From Candidatus Woesearchaeota archaeon (lineage in GTDB: Archaea > Nanobdellota > Nanobdellia > Woesearchaeales > GW2011-AR4): DNA of 26,330 bases. The stretch is from the NCBI GenBank assembly GCA_016211245.1, contig JACQSQ010000075.1:1-26330 (forward strand). Reading direction: 5' to 3'. Under the pieces are notes generated by a model. The model did no database searches, was not told the origin of the DNA, and worked only from the letters and a program-made list of their open reading frames with translations. Both the position numbers and the translations under genes were made by a program. Positions 1-7,855 of this stretch are shown here, piece after piece. Position 1 is the stretch's first letter. Each line of letters opens with the position of its first letter.

Positions 1-68
1 AGAGGTCGTTCTCGTTTTTTAATTTTTTATTCGTTATTGAATTTTTCGTTATTGTTTTGTAAATGCCT

Positions 69-716
69 TTATTTAATCCTTTTGTTTTTAAATACAAGAA
101 ATGCCCCAATTATCATAATAATTAAGGATGCGGCAGCCGCAAACTTTGCTATCCTAAGCCCCAGGTCCAGAAACAGCCCTTCAGGGTAAATATTCACAAT
201 AATCTCCGTGTCCGGGTCAAAAGAATAAGTGCCTTCATGGAAAAATAATTTGTGGAACGAGTCAAACGAGGAAGAGAAACTGAGGCTTACCAGCGAAAAT
301 ACAACAATTCCTGCTAATAACGCAGACAATCCGCTGAAAAATAAGGCATTTCCGATAAATTTCCAAAATTCTGCCCTCTTACTAAATTTATTAGCCGATA
401 AAATAAGCAATATGCCGGATAATGCCATCAACAAGTACATAGCAGCCCTTGAAAACAAAACCAGCCTTCTGACATCCTGCAGGTGCTGTTTTTCCCTTTC
501 GTTAAATCTGTCTGGAAGGAAACCGCTTTCGCCTTTTATGAAGTTTATAACGCTTTGGTGCAATTCAAGATATCCATGAACATTTTTTCCGACATCATGC
601 TTTAGAAACTCCCGCTCGTAGAACCGGCCGCTAAACGCGGCAGAATTGACAGATAAAATAAAAATCAGCAAGGCCAAAGAAATCGTCAGCGATGCCAGTA
701 TGGGCTTATTTTCCAT
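69..716 (-). CDS. DUF1461 / TIGR01906-type integral membrane protein
   Basis: The 215-aa protein has an N-terminal hydrophobic segment (about residues 7-27), then a soluble part with a FYEREF motif and a conserved-looking EKQHLQDVRRL segment, and three more membrane segments. A FHKLFF motif followed by an IYPEGLF motif precedes the last one. This FYxxEF/DV/FHxxFF/PE arrangement is what I know from the DUF1461 (TIGR01906) family, whose function is unknown. The ATG lies one base after the stop of the upstream charged protein, so it is probably the last gene of a three-gene operon reading leftwards. The function is not inferable from sequence. Confidence 0.85.
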   Translation of the reverse strand: MENKPILASLTISLALLIFILSVNSAAFSGRFYEREFLKHDVGKNVHGYLELHQSVINFIKGESGFLPDRFNEREKQHLQDVRRLVLFSRAAMYLLMALSGILLILSANKFSKRAEFWKFIGNALFFSGLSALLAGIVVFSLVSLSFSSSFDSFHKLFFHEGTYSFDPDTEIIVNIYPEGLFLDLGLRIAKFAAAASLIIMIIGAFLVFKNKRIK

Positions 717-717
717 A

Positions 718-1128
718 TTAATTGTCCATCATTATTACCTTTTTCTCTTCCTCAATGGCTTTTTTTATCGCATCCTCTATTGTATTCTTGTCCTTCTTTA
801 CTGCCTCTTTTTTGTCCTCATTCCTGTGCTCTGTGAAAATCTGCTTCGCCGCCTTAAATGGGATGTCTTCCTCCTTTAAATCCTCCTTTGTTTTTTTCTC
901 CTCTTCAATTTCCCCGAACAGGTCATCTTTCTTGCTTTCATCTTTTTCTTTTGCGTCCTCTTTCCTCATATAATCGGATGAAGAGCTTTTTTCGGAAGAG
1001 CCGTATTTCTGCTCGTGATAAAGCTTGGGCTCTTTCTTGTCGGAAGAGGATGAGCTGGCATATTTCGAAGACTTGTAGCCTTCATGGATGTTCCACTTGT
1101 CCTCGTCCCATAATTTCGCCTTGTACAT
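718..1128 (-). CDS. Hypothetical Ser/Lys/Glu-rich charged protein
   Basis: This is a 136-aa protein with no recognised fold. It begins with a short aromatic segment (KLWDEDKWN), followed by a Ser-run and Lys/Glu/Asp-rich low-complexity stretch that is probably disordered, and ends in a predicted charged helix (about residues 85-130). There is no signal peptide or membrane segment. Its ATG shares one base with the TAA of the 52-aa ORF upstream (TAATG), and its own stop is one base before the DUF1461 start, which indicates translational coupling. The function is unknown. Confidence 0.7.
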   Translation of the reverse strand: MYKAKLWDEDKWNIHEGYKSSKYASSSSSDKKEPKLYHEQKYGSSEKSSSSDYMRKEDAKEKDESKKDDLFGEIEEEKKTKEDLKEEDIPFKAAKQIFTEHRNEDKKEAVKKDKNTIEDAIKKAIEEEKKVIMMDN

Positions 1129-1286
1129 TATGACGCTATCAGCCCGTACCAGACCGATTTTTTAATTTTATATCCTCTCTTGATAAGCATGTCCGCTTCC
1201 CTGTTGTTTTTCTCCAAGACCCTTGCCTCGAACTCAAAGTCCACTGCCATGTCCTCTATGTCCAAAAATTTGTTAAGGTATTTCAT
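1128..1286 (-). CDS. Small hypothetical protein (52 aa), head of three-gene operon
   Basis: A 52-codon ORF begins MKYLNKFLDIEDM and ends KKSVWYGLIAS. The support is contextual: a GGTG Shine-Dalgarno site lies six bases before the ATG, and its TAA overlaps the ATG of the next gene by one base. The protein is amphipathic with mixed charges and has no recognised motif. It may be a small partner of the downstream charged protein and the DUF1461 membrane protein, but that is inference from coupling only. Confidence 0.6.
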   Translation of the reverse strand: MKYLNKFLDIEDMAVDFEFEARVLEKNNREADMLIKRGYKIKKSVWYGLIAS

Positions 1287-1322
1287 TCAAAGCACCTTTT
1301 TTAAATTTTTCTGGTTTTGTTA

Positions 1323-1658
1323 CTAATCATTAACTAATTTACTGGCTAAAATTAAATCTATCTTGCTTCTCAGGCTGGCTTCCCCGGCAGCACCTATTAT
1401 CCTGTCAATTTCTTTTCCGTCTTTGAAAATTATCATGCATGGGATTCCCCTGACATCATATTTGGCCGCAATTTCCTGGTTGTCATCGACATTAAGCTTT
1501 GAGAACTTCAGCTTTGCTGTGTATTCTTTCGACAACTTCTCCAGAATAGGGCCCACCATCCTGCATGGCCCGCACCACGGAGCCCAGAAATCAACCAGCA
1601 CGGGCATTTTGCTCTGCAGGACTTCGCTTTCAAAATTGTCTTTGCTTATTTCCTTCAT
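1323..1658 (-). CDS. trxA: Thioredoxin
   Basis: A complete 111-aa thioredoxin, the usual length for the family. The redox motif WCGPC is at residues 28-32, preceded by the VDFWA strand. The buried-Asp region and the cis-proline GIP (P73) are present. The residue after cis-Pro is Cys (C74) rather than the usual Thr, a mild oddity. It is a cytosolic general disulfide reductase, presumably fed by a thioredoxin reductase elsewhere. The start is an ATG with a TATA-like element TTTAAAAA at 1683-1690, 25-32 bases upstream, so the transcript is probably leaderless. It is separated by 36 bases from the 52-aa ORF downstream. Confidence 0.95.
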   Translation of the reverse strand: MKEISKDNFESEVLQSKMPVLVDFWAPWCGPCRMVGPILEKLSKEYTAKLKFSKLNVDDNQEIAAKYDVRGIPCMIIFKDGKEIDRIIGAAGEASLRSKIDLILASKLVND

Positions 1659-1682
1659 TTTTGATTTTTAATGATTGTTCAG

Positions 1683-1690
1683 TTTTTAAA
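1683..1690 (-). promoter_or_regulatory. TATA-like element for thioredoxin
   Basis: TTTAAAAA read on the minus strand, 25-32 bases before the trxA ATG. The spacing matches the other leaderless genes in this window. Confidence 0.5.
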
Positions 1691-1692
1691 TT

Positions 1693-2199
1693 TTATCTAT
1701 AGATTAAAAACCGCTTCCTGTCATTGTCCATGTCAATGAATGAGTCGCATTCGTCTTTTAAGGCGCCTGAGCACGATTTTCCAAAGGCAACAACCTCTAT
1801 CCTGCAGCCCAGGGCATGCCTTAGGTGCCTCACCAAAGGAACATAATCCCCGTCGCCGCTTACAATAACTATTGTGTCAAGTTTCGGCGCCAGCTCAATT
1901 GTGTCCATTGCCAATCCAATGTCCCAGTCGCCTTTTTTTGCGCCTCCTGCAAAAACCTGTAGGTCTTTTGCCTTTACATCATACCCTATCTTGTCCAGGG
2001 CGTCAAAGAAATTCTGCTCTTCCTTGACATCAGCCTTTATGACATAGGCTATTGCCCGTATTAAGCTCCTGTTTCCAACAGCTGATTTCAATATCTGCAT
2101 GAAATTGACTTTTGCGCTGTAAAGGTTCTTTGCAGAATAATACATATTCTGGACATCAACAAAAATTCCGACTCTTTGATACTTAAACTGCATATGCAT
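1693..2199 (-). CDS. NYN domain (LabA/DUF88, PIN-like) protein
   Basis: This 168-aa protein is a single NYN domain, a PIN-like metal-dependent nuclease fold. Acidic residues sit where the family places its metal ligands: D15 and N18 in IFVDVQNMY, D93 and D99 in GDWDIGLAMD, and D116/D118 in SGDGDY. Family members are proposed RNases, but many remain uncharacterised. The start ATG at 2199 is set by a GAGGTG ribosome-binding site five bases upstream (2205-2210). That site overlaps the end of the zinc-ribbon gene, four bases away, so the two genes are co-translated. An in-frame ATG two codons later (2193) has poorer spacing. Confidence 0.9.
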   Translation of the reverse strand: MHMQFKYQRVGIFVDVQNMYYSAKNLYSAKVNFMQILKSAVGNRSLIRAIAYVIKADVKEEQNFFDALDKIGYDVKAKDLQVFAGGAKKGDWDIGLAMDTIELAPKLDTIVIVSGDGDYVPLVRHLRHALGCRIEVVAFGKSCSGALKDECDSFIDMDNDRKRFLIYR

Positions 2200-2203
2200 T
2201 GTT

Positions 2204-2359
2204 TCACCTCAGCGTTGGAATATCCTCAGTGTAGCCGCAGCTAGTGCAGGCAACTTTTCCTTTCCTGAAAGCAAGCGAAAGCTGCCCGCATTTCGGGCAT
2301 TGCTGCACGACAGAGAATTTCCTTGTTTTATTTTCAAAATCTTCATCATCATGATTCAT
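2204..2359 (-). CDS. Small zinc-ribbon protein (51 aa)
   Basis: A 51-residue ORF with a four-cysteine zinc ribbon: CPKCG at residues 21-25 and CTSCG at 38-42, a spacing typical of archaeal zinc ribbons such as those in RpoM/TFS-like or Nob1-like proteins. The N-terminus is acidic. The ATG follows a TATA-like element (2383-2390) by 24-31 bases. Its stop is four bases from the NYN gene start, and the ribosome-binding site of that gene lies at its own 3' end. It is probably a nucleic-acid-binding partner of the NYN protein, inferred from coupling. Confidence 0.75.
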   Translation of the reverse strand: MNHDDEDFENKTRKFSVVQQCPKCGQLSLAFRKGKVACTSCGYTEDIPTLR

Positions 2360-2382
2360 TGGATTGGCAATTAAATTAGTTG

Positions 2383-2390
2383 TATATAAA
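2383..2390 (-). promoter_or_regulatory. TATA-like element for zinc ribbon-NYN operon
   Basis: TTTATATA on the minus strand, 24-31 bases before the zinc-ribbon ATG. Confidence 0.5.
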
Positions 2391-2409
2391 TGTTGCTGAA
2401 AAATTTATT

Positions 2410-2694
2410 TCAAGGCAAAAATAAAGCAAATGGCCAAAAAATTAGTGATATTAAAATTATAAATCCCAGCATTCCTACCATATTTCGTCTAATAATGATT
2501 ATCGAGCCGATTATTATAAATAACTCAATGGGCATTATTGCCCAATCGCAATAGGTTTTACACCATTGATGTTCCCTGTGCCATATTTCCGTTATAAAAT
2601 TAGTCACGCCTATTATTTGCAAAATATCTCGGATTACATGAAATATAAAAACAGCTATTAACAGACTAAAAATAATTTTCCATCCTTTATCCAT
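2410..2694 (-). CDS. Small hypothetical membrane protein (three TM segments)
   Basis: A 94-aa protein not recognised as a family. Three hydrophobic segments are seen at about residues 6-27, 51-68 and 72-92, separated by a soluble loop of about 23 residues that contains two cysteines (WCKTYC). A TATA-like AATTTATA element lies about 26 bases before the ATG, so it appears to be a single leaderless gene. The function is unknown. Confidence 0.65.
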   Translation of the reverse strand: MDKGWKIIFSLLIAVFIFHVIRDILQIIGVTNFITEIWHREHQWCKTYCDWAIMPIELFIIIGSIIIIRRNMVGMLGFIILISLIFWPFALFLP

Positions 2695-2768
2695 AAGTTA
2701 TGCATAGAAGAAATGTGCAATATAAATTTTTTGCTTATAGATTTGTGTAAAATGCTTAACGGGCAGGA

Positions 2769-2981
2769 TTACCTTATAACTTCATACTCTTTCACAATTA
2801 TCCATGAGAATATGAGCAGTATAACGGCCCCTGCAACCATCCAGGACAATCCAATCTGTGTGCCTTCCTTGAACATCTGGTATAGTCCAAAAGCCATTAT
2901 TCCAAATCCAAGCCATAAGAATTTGTCAAGGACAAGCTTCATGATTTCAAATTCCTGCTGTTCTGATAGCCTTCTTTTCAT
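2769..2981 (-). CDS. Small hypothetical membrane protein (two TM segments)
   Basis: A 70-aa protein with a charged N-terminus (residues 1-18) and two hydrophobic segments at about 20-36 and 45-64, joined by a short loop. The ATG is four bases after the stop of the upstream anchored protein, with a GAGGGG ribosome-binding site overlapping that stop. The two are therefore an operon and perhaps work together in the membrane. No family was recognised. Confidence 0.7.
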   Translation of the reverse strand: MKRRLSEQQEFEIMKLVLDKFLWLGFGIMAFGLYQMFKEGTQIGLSWMVAGAVILLIFSWIIVKEYEVIR

Positions 2982-2985
2982 TTTT

Positions 2986-3537
2986 TCAGCCCCTCACAAC
3001 TATAAAAAAGTCTTTAGATGCGTATACACTGTTATCCACAGTATCGACTATTTCAAATGTCAGGAAATAGGATCCTGATTTAGATATTGTTGAAGGAATG
3101 GTAATCCTTATGTTCCTTACATCGGATTCTGCAGGTGGCAATTTATAATCTTGGGCACCATACGACTGCAGCTGGAACCATTTTTTAGGTGATTCTATAT
3201 CGAAGATGACGCCGTCTGGATCTGATATCGGGTTAAATCTCATTTTGTATCTCAATTCAACATCTTTTTTGTTTCTAATACCAATAGTCAAAACTTCTGA
3301 TTTGCCCTTGTCGATTTCTAACTCCGTTCTTGAAAATGAAAGCTTCTTGTCGTTCTCTATCAAGTCATCCAGTATTTTTTGCTTAACCTGTTCGCTTATC
3401 TCCTCCTGGATGCTGCTTAGCCCTCCAAACTGCTTTCTGATGAAAGTGAGCCCTAATCCAAGAAGTGTCATGGCCAGAACTACAATGACAATTGCCTGTA
3501 TTGAAATTTCTAAAGAAGCCTTCTTGTTTAACCTCAA
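2986..3537 (-). CDS. Membrane-anchored protein with class III signal-like N-terminus and extracellular beta domain
   Basis: The protein starts with KKASLEISIQA followed by a single hydrophobic helix, a layout resembling archaeal pilin-like (class III) signal sequences, then a short coiled segment and a beta-rich domain of about 120 residues resembling CARDB/Ig-like folds. I chose the TTG at 3537 because GAGGTG at 3543-3548 sits exactly five bases upstream, as it does for two other genes here. The in-frame ATG at 3558 (seven codons earlier) is the alternative, giving 190 aa. It is likely a surface protein, possibly pilin-related. The exact function is unknown. Confidence 0.75.
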   Translation of the reverse strand: MRLNKKASLEISIQAIVIVVLAMTLLGLGLTFIRKQFGGLSSIQEEISEQVKQKILDDLIENDKKLSFSRTELEIDKGKSEVLTIGIRNKKDVELRYKMRFNPISDPDGVIFDIESPKKWFQLQSYGAQDYKLPPAESDVRNIRITIPSTISKSGSYFLTFEIVDTVDNSVYASKDFFIVVRG

Positions 3538-3542
3538 TATTT

Positions 3543-3548
3543 CACCTC
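3543..3548 (-). promoter_or_regulatory. Ribosome-binding site GAGGTG deciding a TTG start
   Basis: GAGGTG on the minus strand with five bases to TTG at 3537. It lies inside the reading frame that would result from the upstream ATG at 3558, so it argues for the shorter protein. Confidence 0.55.
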
Positions 3549-3630
3549 TTTTTTCCATTCGTCTGTAAGAAATAATTCAATTGTAACGGTTATTTAAATA
3601 GTTTTCGAAAATTAAAATCAAACAACAACA

Positions 3631-3638
3631 TTTAAAAA
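3631..3638 (+). promoter_or_regulatory. TATA-like element for rpl10e
   Basis: TTTAAAAA 23-30 bases before the L10e ATG. No Shine-Dalgarno site is present, so the message is probably leaderless. Confidence 0.55.
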
Positions 3639-3660
3639 CAACAATAAAATTCCTTTCATC

Positions 3661-4185
3661 ATGGCAAGGATAAGAAAATTCGTGGCTTACAGAAGGTTAA
3701 AAAGGCCATACACCAGGACTTCTAAATTCAAGTCAAAGTCTTACATTAGAATGACTCCCCATCCAAAAGTGGTGAGATTCAACACCGGAGACGCAAGCAA
3801 GGAGTTTGACTGCACCCTTAACCTTCTTTCAAAAGCAGACCTGAACATAAGGGACAATGCGCTGGAAAGCGCGAGGCAGACATCCAACAAGCTGCTTGAA
3901 AGCTATCTTGGCCTGAATGGGTTTCATCTTAAAGTTTCTGTTTATCCTTATCATGTTCTTAGGGAGCATTCATTAGCTGCAGGGGCTGGAGCAGACAGGT
4001 TTAGCTCAGGCATGGCTCATCCATTTGGCAAGCCAATAGGAGTTGCTGCAAGAGTCCACAAAGGGCAAACAATCTTTCAGATAAGGGTTGACAAGCAGAA
4101 TCTCGGCGTTGCAAAGCAGGCTTTGGAAAGGGCCTCAAAAAAGCTCCCATGCTCATGCACAATACAGGTTTTCCAGAAAAAATAG
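3661..4185 (+). CDS. rpl10e: 50S ribosomal protein L10e (uL16)
   Basis: A 174-aa protein with the archaeal/eukaryal L10e (universal uL16) sequence: the basic N-terminal RRLKRPYTR region, the RFNTGD segment, the flexible internal region LAAGAGADRFSSGM that reaches towards the peptidyl-transferase centre, and the PIGVAARV strand. The length is normal for the family. It binds 23S rRNA in the large subunit. It has its own promoter and is followed 31 bases later by the MscS gene, which has its own TATA element overlapping the 3' end of this gene's transcript. Confidence 0.97.
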   Translation: MARIRKFVAYRRLKRPYTRTSKFKSKSYIRMTPHPKVVRFNTGDASKEFDCTLNLLSKADLNIRDNALESARQTSNKLLESYLGLNGFHLKVSVYPYHVLREHSLAAGAGADRFSSGMAHPFGKPIGVAARVHKGQTIFQIRVDKQNLGVAKQALERASKKLPCSCTIQVFQKK

Positions 4186-4186
4186 C

Positions 4187-4194
4187 TTTAAATA
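4187..4194 (+). promoter_or_regulatory. TATA-like element for MscS channel gene
   Basis: TTTAAATA 23-30 bases before the ATG at 4217, just after the L10e stop codon. Confidence 0.55.
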
Positions 4195-4216
4195 CAACTT
4201 AGCCTTTTTCTTTAGC

Positions 4217-5305
4217 ATGCCGCTTTCAACTTATCTGAACTCAGCCAAGATGCAGCTTGGCTTGCCAGCAAATAAATTTTTTTACAGCCCTTATTTCGAT
4301 TCTTTAGTCATATTAGCAATATTTTTCATCCTGTCAAAATTAGTGGTTTTTGTTTCGAAAAAAATAATACTCTCATTGACCAAAAAAACCAGAACAAACA
4401 TAGACGACCTCATTGTTAAAAACACAAACAAGCCTTTATCTTTCATACTGCTGCTCATAGGTATAAGGCTTGCGCTTTATCCCCTGAGCATCAGGCAGCC
4501 ATGGCTGGACATGGCGGAGCATATAATAAGTTCCTTGATAGTTGTCCTTCTTACTTACATAGCCATAGTCGTGATTGACATTCTGATAGAAAACTGGTTC
4601 TCGAAACTCGCTGAAAAAACAGAGTCCACGCTTGATGATGAGCTGCTTCCTGTTATCGAAAATTTTTTCAGGATAATTTCAGTCATTACATGCATACTTG
4701 TGATACTTTCCATTTGGGGAGTCGAGATAGCCCCGTTGCTGGCAAGCCTGGGAATCATTGGAATAGCGGTTGCTTTTGCATTGCAAAGCACGCTTGGAAA
4801 CATATTCGGCGGTATGTCCATAATACTTGACAAAAGCGTCAAGGTCGGGGACAAGATAAAGCTGGACCAAGACACAATGGGGACTGTTTTAAGGATTGGC
4901 TTGAGAAGCACTAAAATACTGACTTTTGATAACGAGCTCATAACAATACCAAGCGGCAAGCTTGCAGACTCAAGGATACTGAATTTTTTGCAGCCAAATC
5001 CCATTGTAAGGGCCGCAATTGATTTTGGCGTTGAATACGGCTCTGACACATCAAAAGTCAGAAAAATTGTTTTGGATGAGATAAAAAAAGTGCCTCATGT
5101 TTTGAAGGAGCCCGAGCCAAAGGTCTTGATGATCGAGATGGGGGATTTTTCGCTTAAATTCAGGGTTTTGTTCTGGGTTGAGGAATTTGACAAGAAGTTT
5201 GATACAAAAGCTCTTGCAACAGAAGAAATCTATAATGCATTGAGAAAAGCAGGCATAGGGATTCCATTTCCGACAAGGACTGTTTATCTGAAGAATGGCA
5301 AGTAA
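4217..5305 (+). CDS. Small-conductance mechanosensitive channel (MscS family)
   Basis: A 362-aa membrane protein with hydrophobic segments in the first 190 residues, ending in the pore-lining TM3 pattern (LLASLGIIGIAVAFALQ) followed directly by the LGNIFGGMSIILDKSVKVGD junction and the beta domain, then a C-terminal alpha/beta domain. These are diagnostic for MscS. The family releases solutes on hypo-osmotic shock. The open frame extends back into rpl10e (to 4088), but the ATG at 4217 is preferred because it clears that gene and sits at the right distance from a TATA element. It is longer than E. coli MscS (286 aa) because of extra N-terminal membrane helices, as in many archaeal members. Confidence 0.93.
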   Translation: MPLSTYLNSAKMQLGLPANKFFYSPYFDSLVILAIFFILSKLVVFVSKKIILSLTKKTRTNIDDLIVKNTNKPLSFILLLIGIRLALYPLSIRQPWLDMAEHIISSLIVVLLTYIAIVVIDILIENWFSKLAEKTESTLDDELLPVIENFFRIISVITCILVILSIWGVEIAPLLASLGIIGIAVAFALQSTLGNIFGGMSIILDKSVKVGDKIKLDQDTMGTVLRIGLRSTKILTFDNELITIPSGKLADSRILNFLQPNPIVRAAIDFGVEYGSDTSKVRKIVLDEIKKVPHVLKEPEPKVLMIEMGDFSLKFRVLFWVEEFDKKFDTKALATEEIYNALRKAGIGIPFPTRTVYLKNGK

Positions 5306-5323
5306 TTAGATAATTAGAAGCGA

Positions 5324-7855
5324 TTATTCCCTCAATGCCTCCTTTACTATGTTGTAGGTTTCAGGGTAAGCATCAATGTTAAGGATTTCCGTGTGCAGGT
5401 ACTTGCGGAAGAGCCCACCGCAGGATCCTTTGACATAAAGCAATTTGGTATTTTCTGTCTTGGCGTTTTCTGACAGGACTATCCCGTCGCCGTCATTTGA
5501 ATCCATAGGGCATCCCTGCCCGATTATGGCATAAATTTTTGCGCTGCTTGGCTGCTCCAGGGGATCATTCAGCTTGTTTAGGAACAAGCTGTTTTCCAGC
5601 ATGTCCTGGCATTCCCTGTTCTCCCCTATAACCCCGCAATAGTCAGCAGCATCGCCCTTTATCCCCTTGTTTGGAGTTGCAATCATTATAAGCTTGTGCA
5701 CGCCATTGTCCCCGAAAATCTGCATGTATCTTCTCGCAACTAAGCCCCCCATTGAATGTGCCACAATGTTGACTTTGGGCTTGTTTGTCCTTCCCTTCAC
5801 TATCTCTATGATTTCCTTGAGCCTTATCGCATAGGTGTCTATATTCTCGCTTTTTGTTGGCACGACAATGTACTTGTCATTTTTCCTGAAGGCATCATAA
5901 TAATAGCTTGCTTTGACGGTTACAGGCTTGCCTGACATGCTCCAAGTTCCACTTCCACCAGGCTCATTTTTTGAATAGAGGGAGACTATGCCTGCATTCA
6001 AATAGCCGTCCTCCTGCAGCCTTGACTGCAGCTTGTTGAACGAGTCCAATGAATACTCGGGCGAATTTTCTTTTGCAAGCGAGTGGCCATGAATGAATAT
6101 TACCGGAAAGGTTTTGGGATCGTTCCTGCACGATTCATCCGCGCAGCAAGGGTTGCACTCGTTAAAAACGCAGCATATTGGGGGATTGTCAGACAGCATT
6201 GTATCTATTTTTGGCTTGATGTCATAGCTTATGTTCGGGATTACCCTCTCAAACTTTGGAATTTCTATTGTTGGCTTTTGGCCAAGCTTTAGGCACTTGC
6301 CAATGATATCCTGCTGCTGGTCCGACAAGGCAATTTTGGAAAGAAGGTACAATGATAAATTAAAGGATTCATTATAATCAAGCTGCACGAAACCAGTCTT
6401 GTTTTTGGGCAGCACGGGCTGTGTGATATTTATCGTTTTGTTGGAGTTATTTTTTGCCTTTATCTCTTCAAAAGACTCGTAATAGGAGTTGTTTATATCT
6501 CTTATTATATTGTATTTGAATTTTTCTGTTGCATTGATGAAGCGCTCTTCTGCAGGGAATCCAATGCTTTTATTTGCTATAATGACCGATGCCTCGCTTC
6601 TAGTTTTTGAATACTCGTACTCAAGGTTTAAAATATCGGTGCATACTGATTTTATTTGAGAAGAATCCGGATAATTCTTCAAGAATTTTTCAGTGTCATT
6701 GATGGCATTGCTTATTGAAATGTCTTCCTTACAGTCCTGCCTTAGGCTGCAAAGGACATCATCATCAAGTTTCTTGGCATAGGAAATTTCAAAATACAGC
6801 CTGCCGGACGGAACTTCAGTTTTTTCAGACAGTGATTTTTGCTGGCTGCTTAGGACCGATACACCGTTGATTAATAAGGTATAATTATCAAAGGTATTGT
6901 TATGCAGTTCCTCAGCCGCTGATTTTAATTTGTTTGATAGCAAATGCAAATCATAAGAATACTCATCTCTTTCGAGCATGTTGACAAAATTTTCCAGCTC
7001 TCCTGACTCCTTCGACAAATTTTCCAGGTCTTTCTGGATGCTGTTGTGCAGCTCAACAATGCTGTCTATCTGGCTGCTCAGGCTTGATATTAATTTTTTT
7101 ATTTCATTAACTTCAGCAAGAAAGCTTTCATTGAAAAGCAGGCTTAGTTTTGCGTAATTTTCCACAGCCCAAAGGCTTCTCAAATTTTCAACTGCTATGG
7201 CTATGTCATCATACTTGCCGTTAATATCTATTTTCTGCTTCGAGAGATTGTTCAGGTTTGCATGGTGTGCCAGCTCAAAATATTTCTGGTTTAATTTTTG
7301 CAGCCCTATATCCGCATCAGCCAGGGCAAAAAGCAAGGCTTTCACATCTTTCCCCAGGTTTTCTTTCAGCCTTTTTTCCTCATCTGTCAGGTCATAATTC
7401 ACAGTTATGAACGAGGTTCTTGCTATTTCAGGTTGGTTCGTTAGGCACAACAAAGTCCATATGCTGTGGCATTTGACCTCGAATCCGTATATGTCTTGCC
7501 CCCTTCCTGCCCGCTTGGCGCTTAGATTGTAATCCTTGCCGAAATGCCTTCCTGCCGCCAATTCGAAATTTCCATCGTCCAGAGTTTCGCTCCTGCTCCT
7601 GTCGATAAACTTGTACCTGCATGCTGTCCTGCATTGCGCGAAATTTTGGACAGAGACATTAAATTCCACGCTTGTCTTATTCCCGTAATATACCTTAGAT
7701 GATTTTTGGGCAGGATTAAGGCTGACAATCAGCTCGTTGCCAAACAGAAAATTTATCTTTTGGTTGGAAATAACAAGCACGTAAACAACTACCAATGTAG
7801 CAATAACAACTATAAGCTTTTCATTTTTTCTCCAGAAAGACTTTTGCTCTTCCAC
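5324..7855 (-). CDS. Large membrane-anchored extracellular alpha/beta hydrolase (lipase-like)
   Basis: An 843-aa protein with one N-terminal membrane helix (about residues 14-30), a beta-rich region with cysteines (to about 150), a long helical coiled-coil region (about 155-340), a second helical region, and a cysteine-rich linker (CCxxNxCNPCC, around residue 580) leading to a C-terminal alpha/beta hydrolase. The nucleophile motif is AHSMGG with S701. The likely acid and base are D790 (in NDGDG) and H821 (in YLHTE). An FIHGH oxyanion motif follows the Cys linker. It resembles triacylglycerol lipase/PGAP1-like hydrolases acting outside the cell. The start is GTG at 7855 after a GGAAA-type ribosome-binding site. 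The substrate is unknown. Confidence 0.85.
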   Translation of the reverse strand: MEEQKSFWRKNEKLIVVIATLVVVYVLVISNQKINFLFGNELIVSLNPAQKSSKVYYGNKTSVEFNVSVQNFAQCRTACRYKFIDRSRSETLDDGNFELAAGRHFGKDYNLSAKRAGRGQDIYGFEVKCHSIWTLLCLTNQPEIARTSFITVNYDLTDEEKRLKENLGKDVKALLFALADADIGLQKLNQKYFELAHHANLNNLSKQKIDINGKYDDIAIAVENLRSLWAVENYAKLSLLFNESFLAEVNEIKKLISSLSSQIDSIVELHNSIQKDLENLSKESGELENFVNMLERDEYSYDLHLLSNKLKSAAEELHNNTFDNYTLLINGVSVLSSQQKSLSEKTEVPSGRLYFEISYAKKLDDDVLCSLRQDCKEDISISNAINDTEKFLKNYPDSSQIKSVCTDILNLEYEYSKTRSEASVIIANKSIGFPAEERFINATEKFKYNIIRDINNSYYESFEEIKAKNNSNKTINITQPVLPKNKTGFVQLDYNESFNLSLYLLSKIALSDQQQDIIGKCLKLGQKPTIEIPKFERVIPNISYDIKPKIDTMLSDNPPICCVFNECNPCCADESCRNDPKTFPVIFIHGHSLAKENSPEYSLDSFNKLQSRLQEDGYLNAGIVSLYSKNEPGGSGTWSMSGKPVTVKASYYYDAFRKNDKYIVVPTKSENIDTYAIRLKEIIEIVKGRTNKPKVNIVAHSMGGLVARRYMQIFGDNGVHKLIMIATPNKGIKGDAADYCGVIGENRECQDMLENSLFLNKLNDPLEQPSSAKIYAIIGQGCPMDSNDGDGIVLSENAKTENTKLLYVKGSCGGLFRKYLHTEILNIDAYPETYNIVKEALRE

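Noticed and set aside
4088..4216. Upstream extension of the MscS gene into rpl10e
   Set aside because: The 43 extra codons overlap the L10e gene in another frame, and the ATG at 4217 has a well-placed TATA element.
4555..5049. Long minus-strand open frame opposite the MscS gene
   Set aside because: Composition (Ser/Met/Pro-rich, no motif) is that of a shadow frame; the plus-strand gene has clear family motifs.
5881..5910. Sigma-54-like promoter sequence (TGGCAC...)
   Set aside because: It lies inside the lipase coding sequence and lacks the TTGCA half at the correct spacing; no other match was noticed in spacers.
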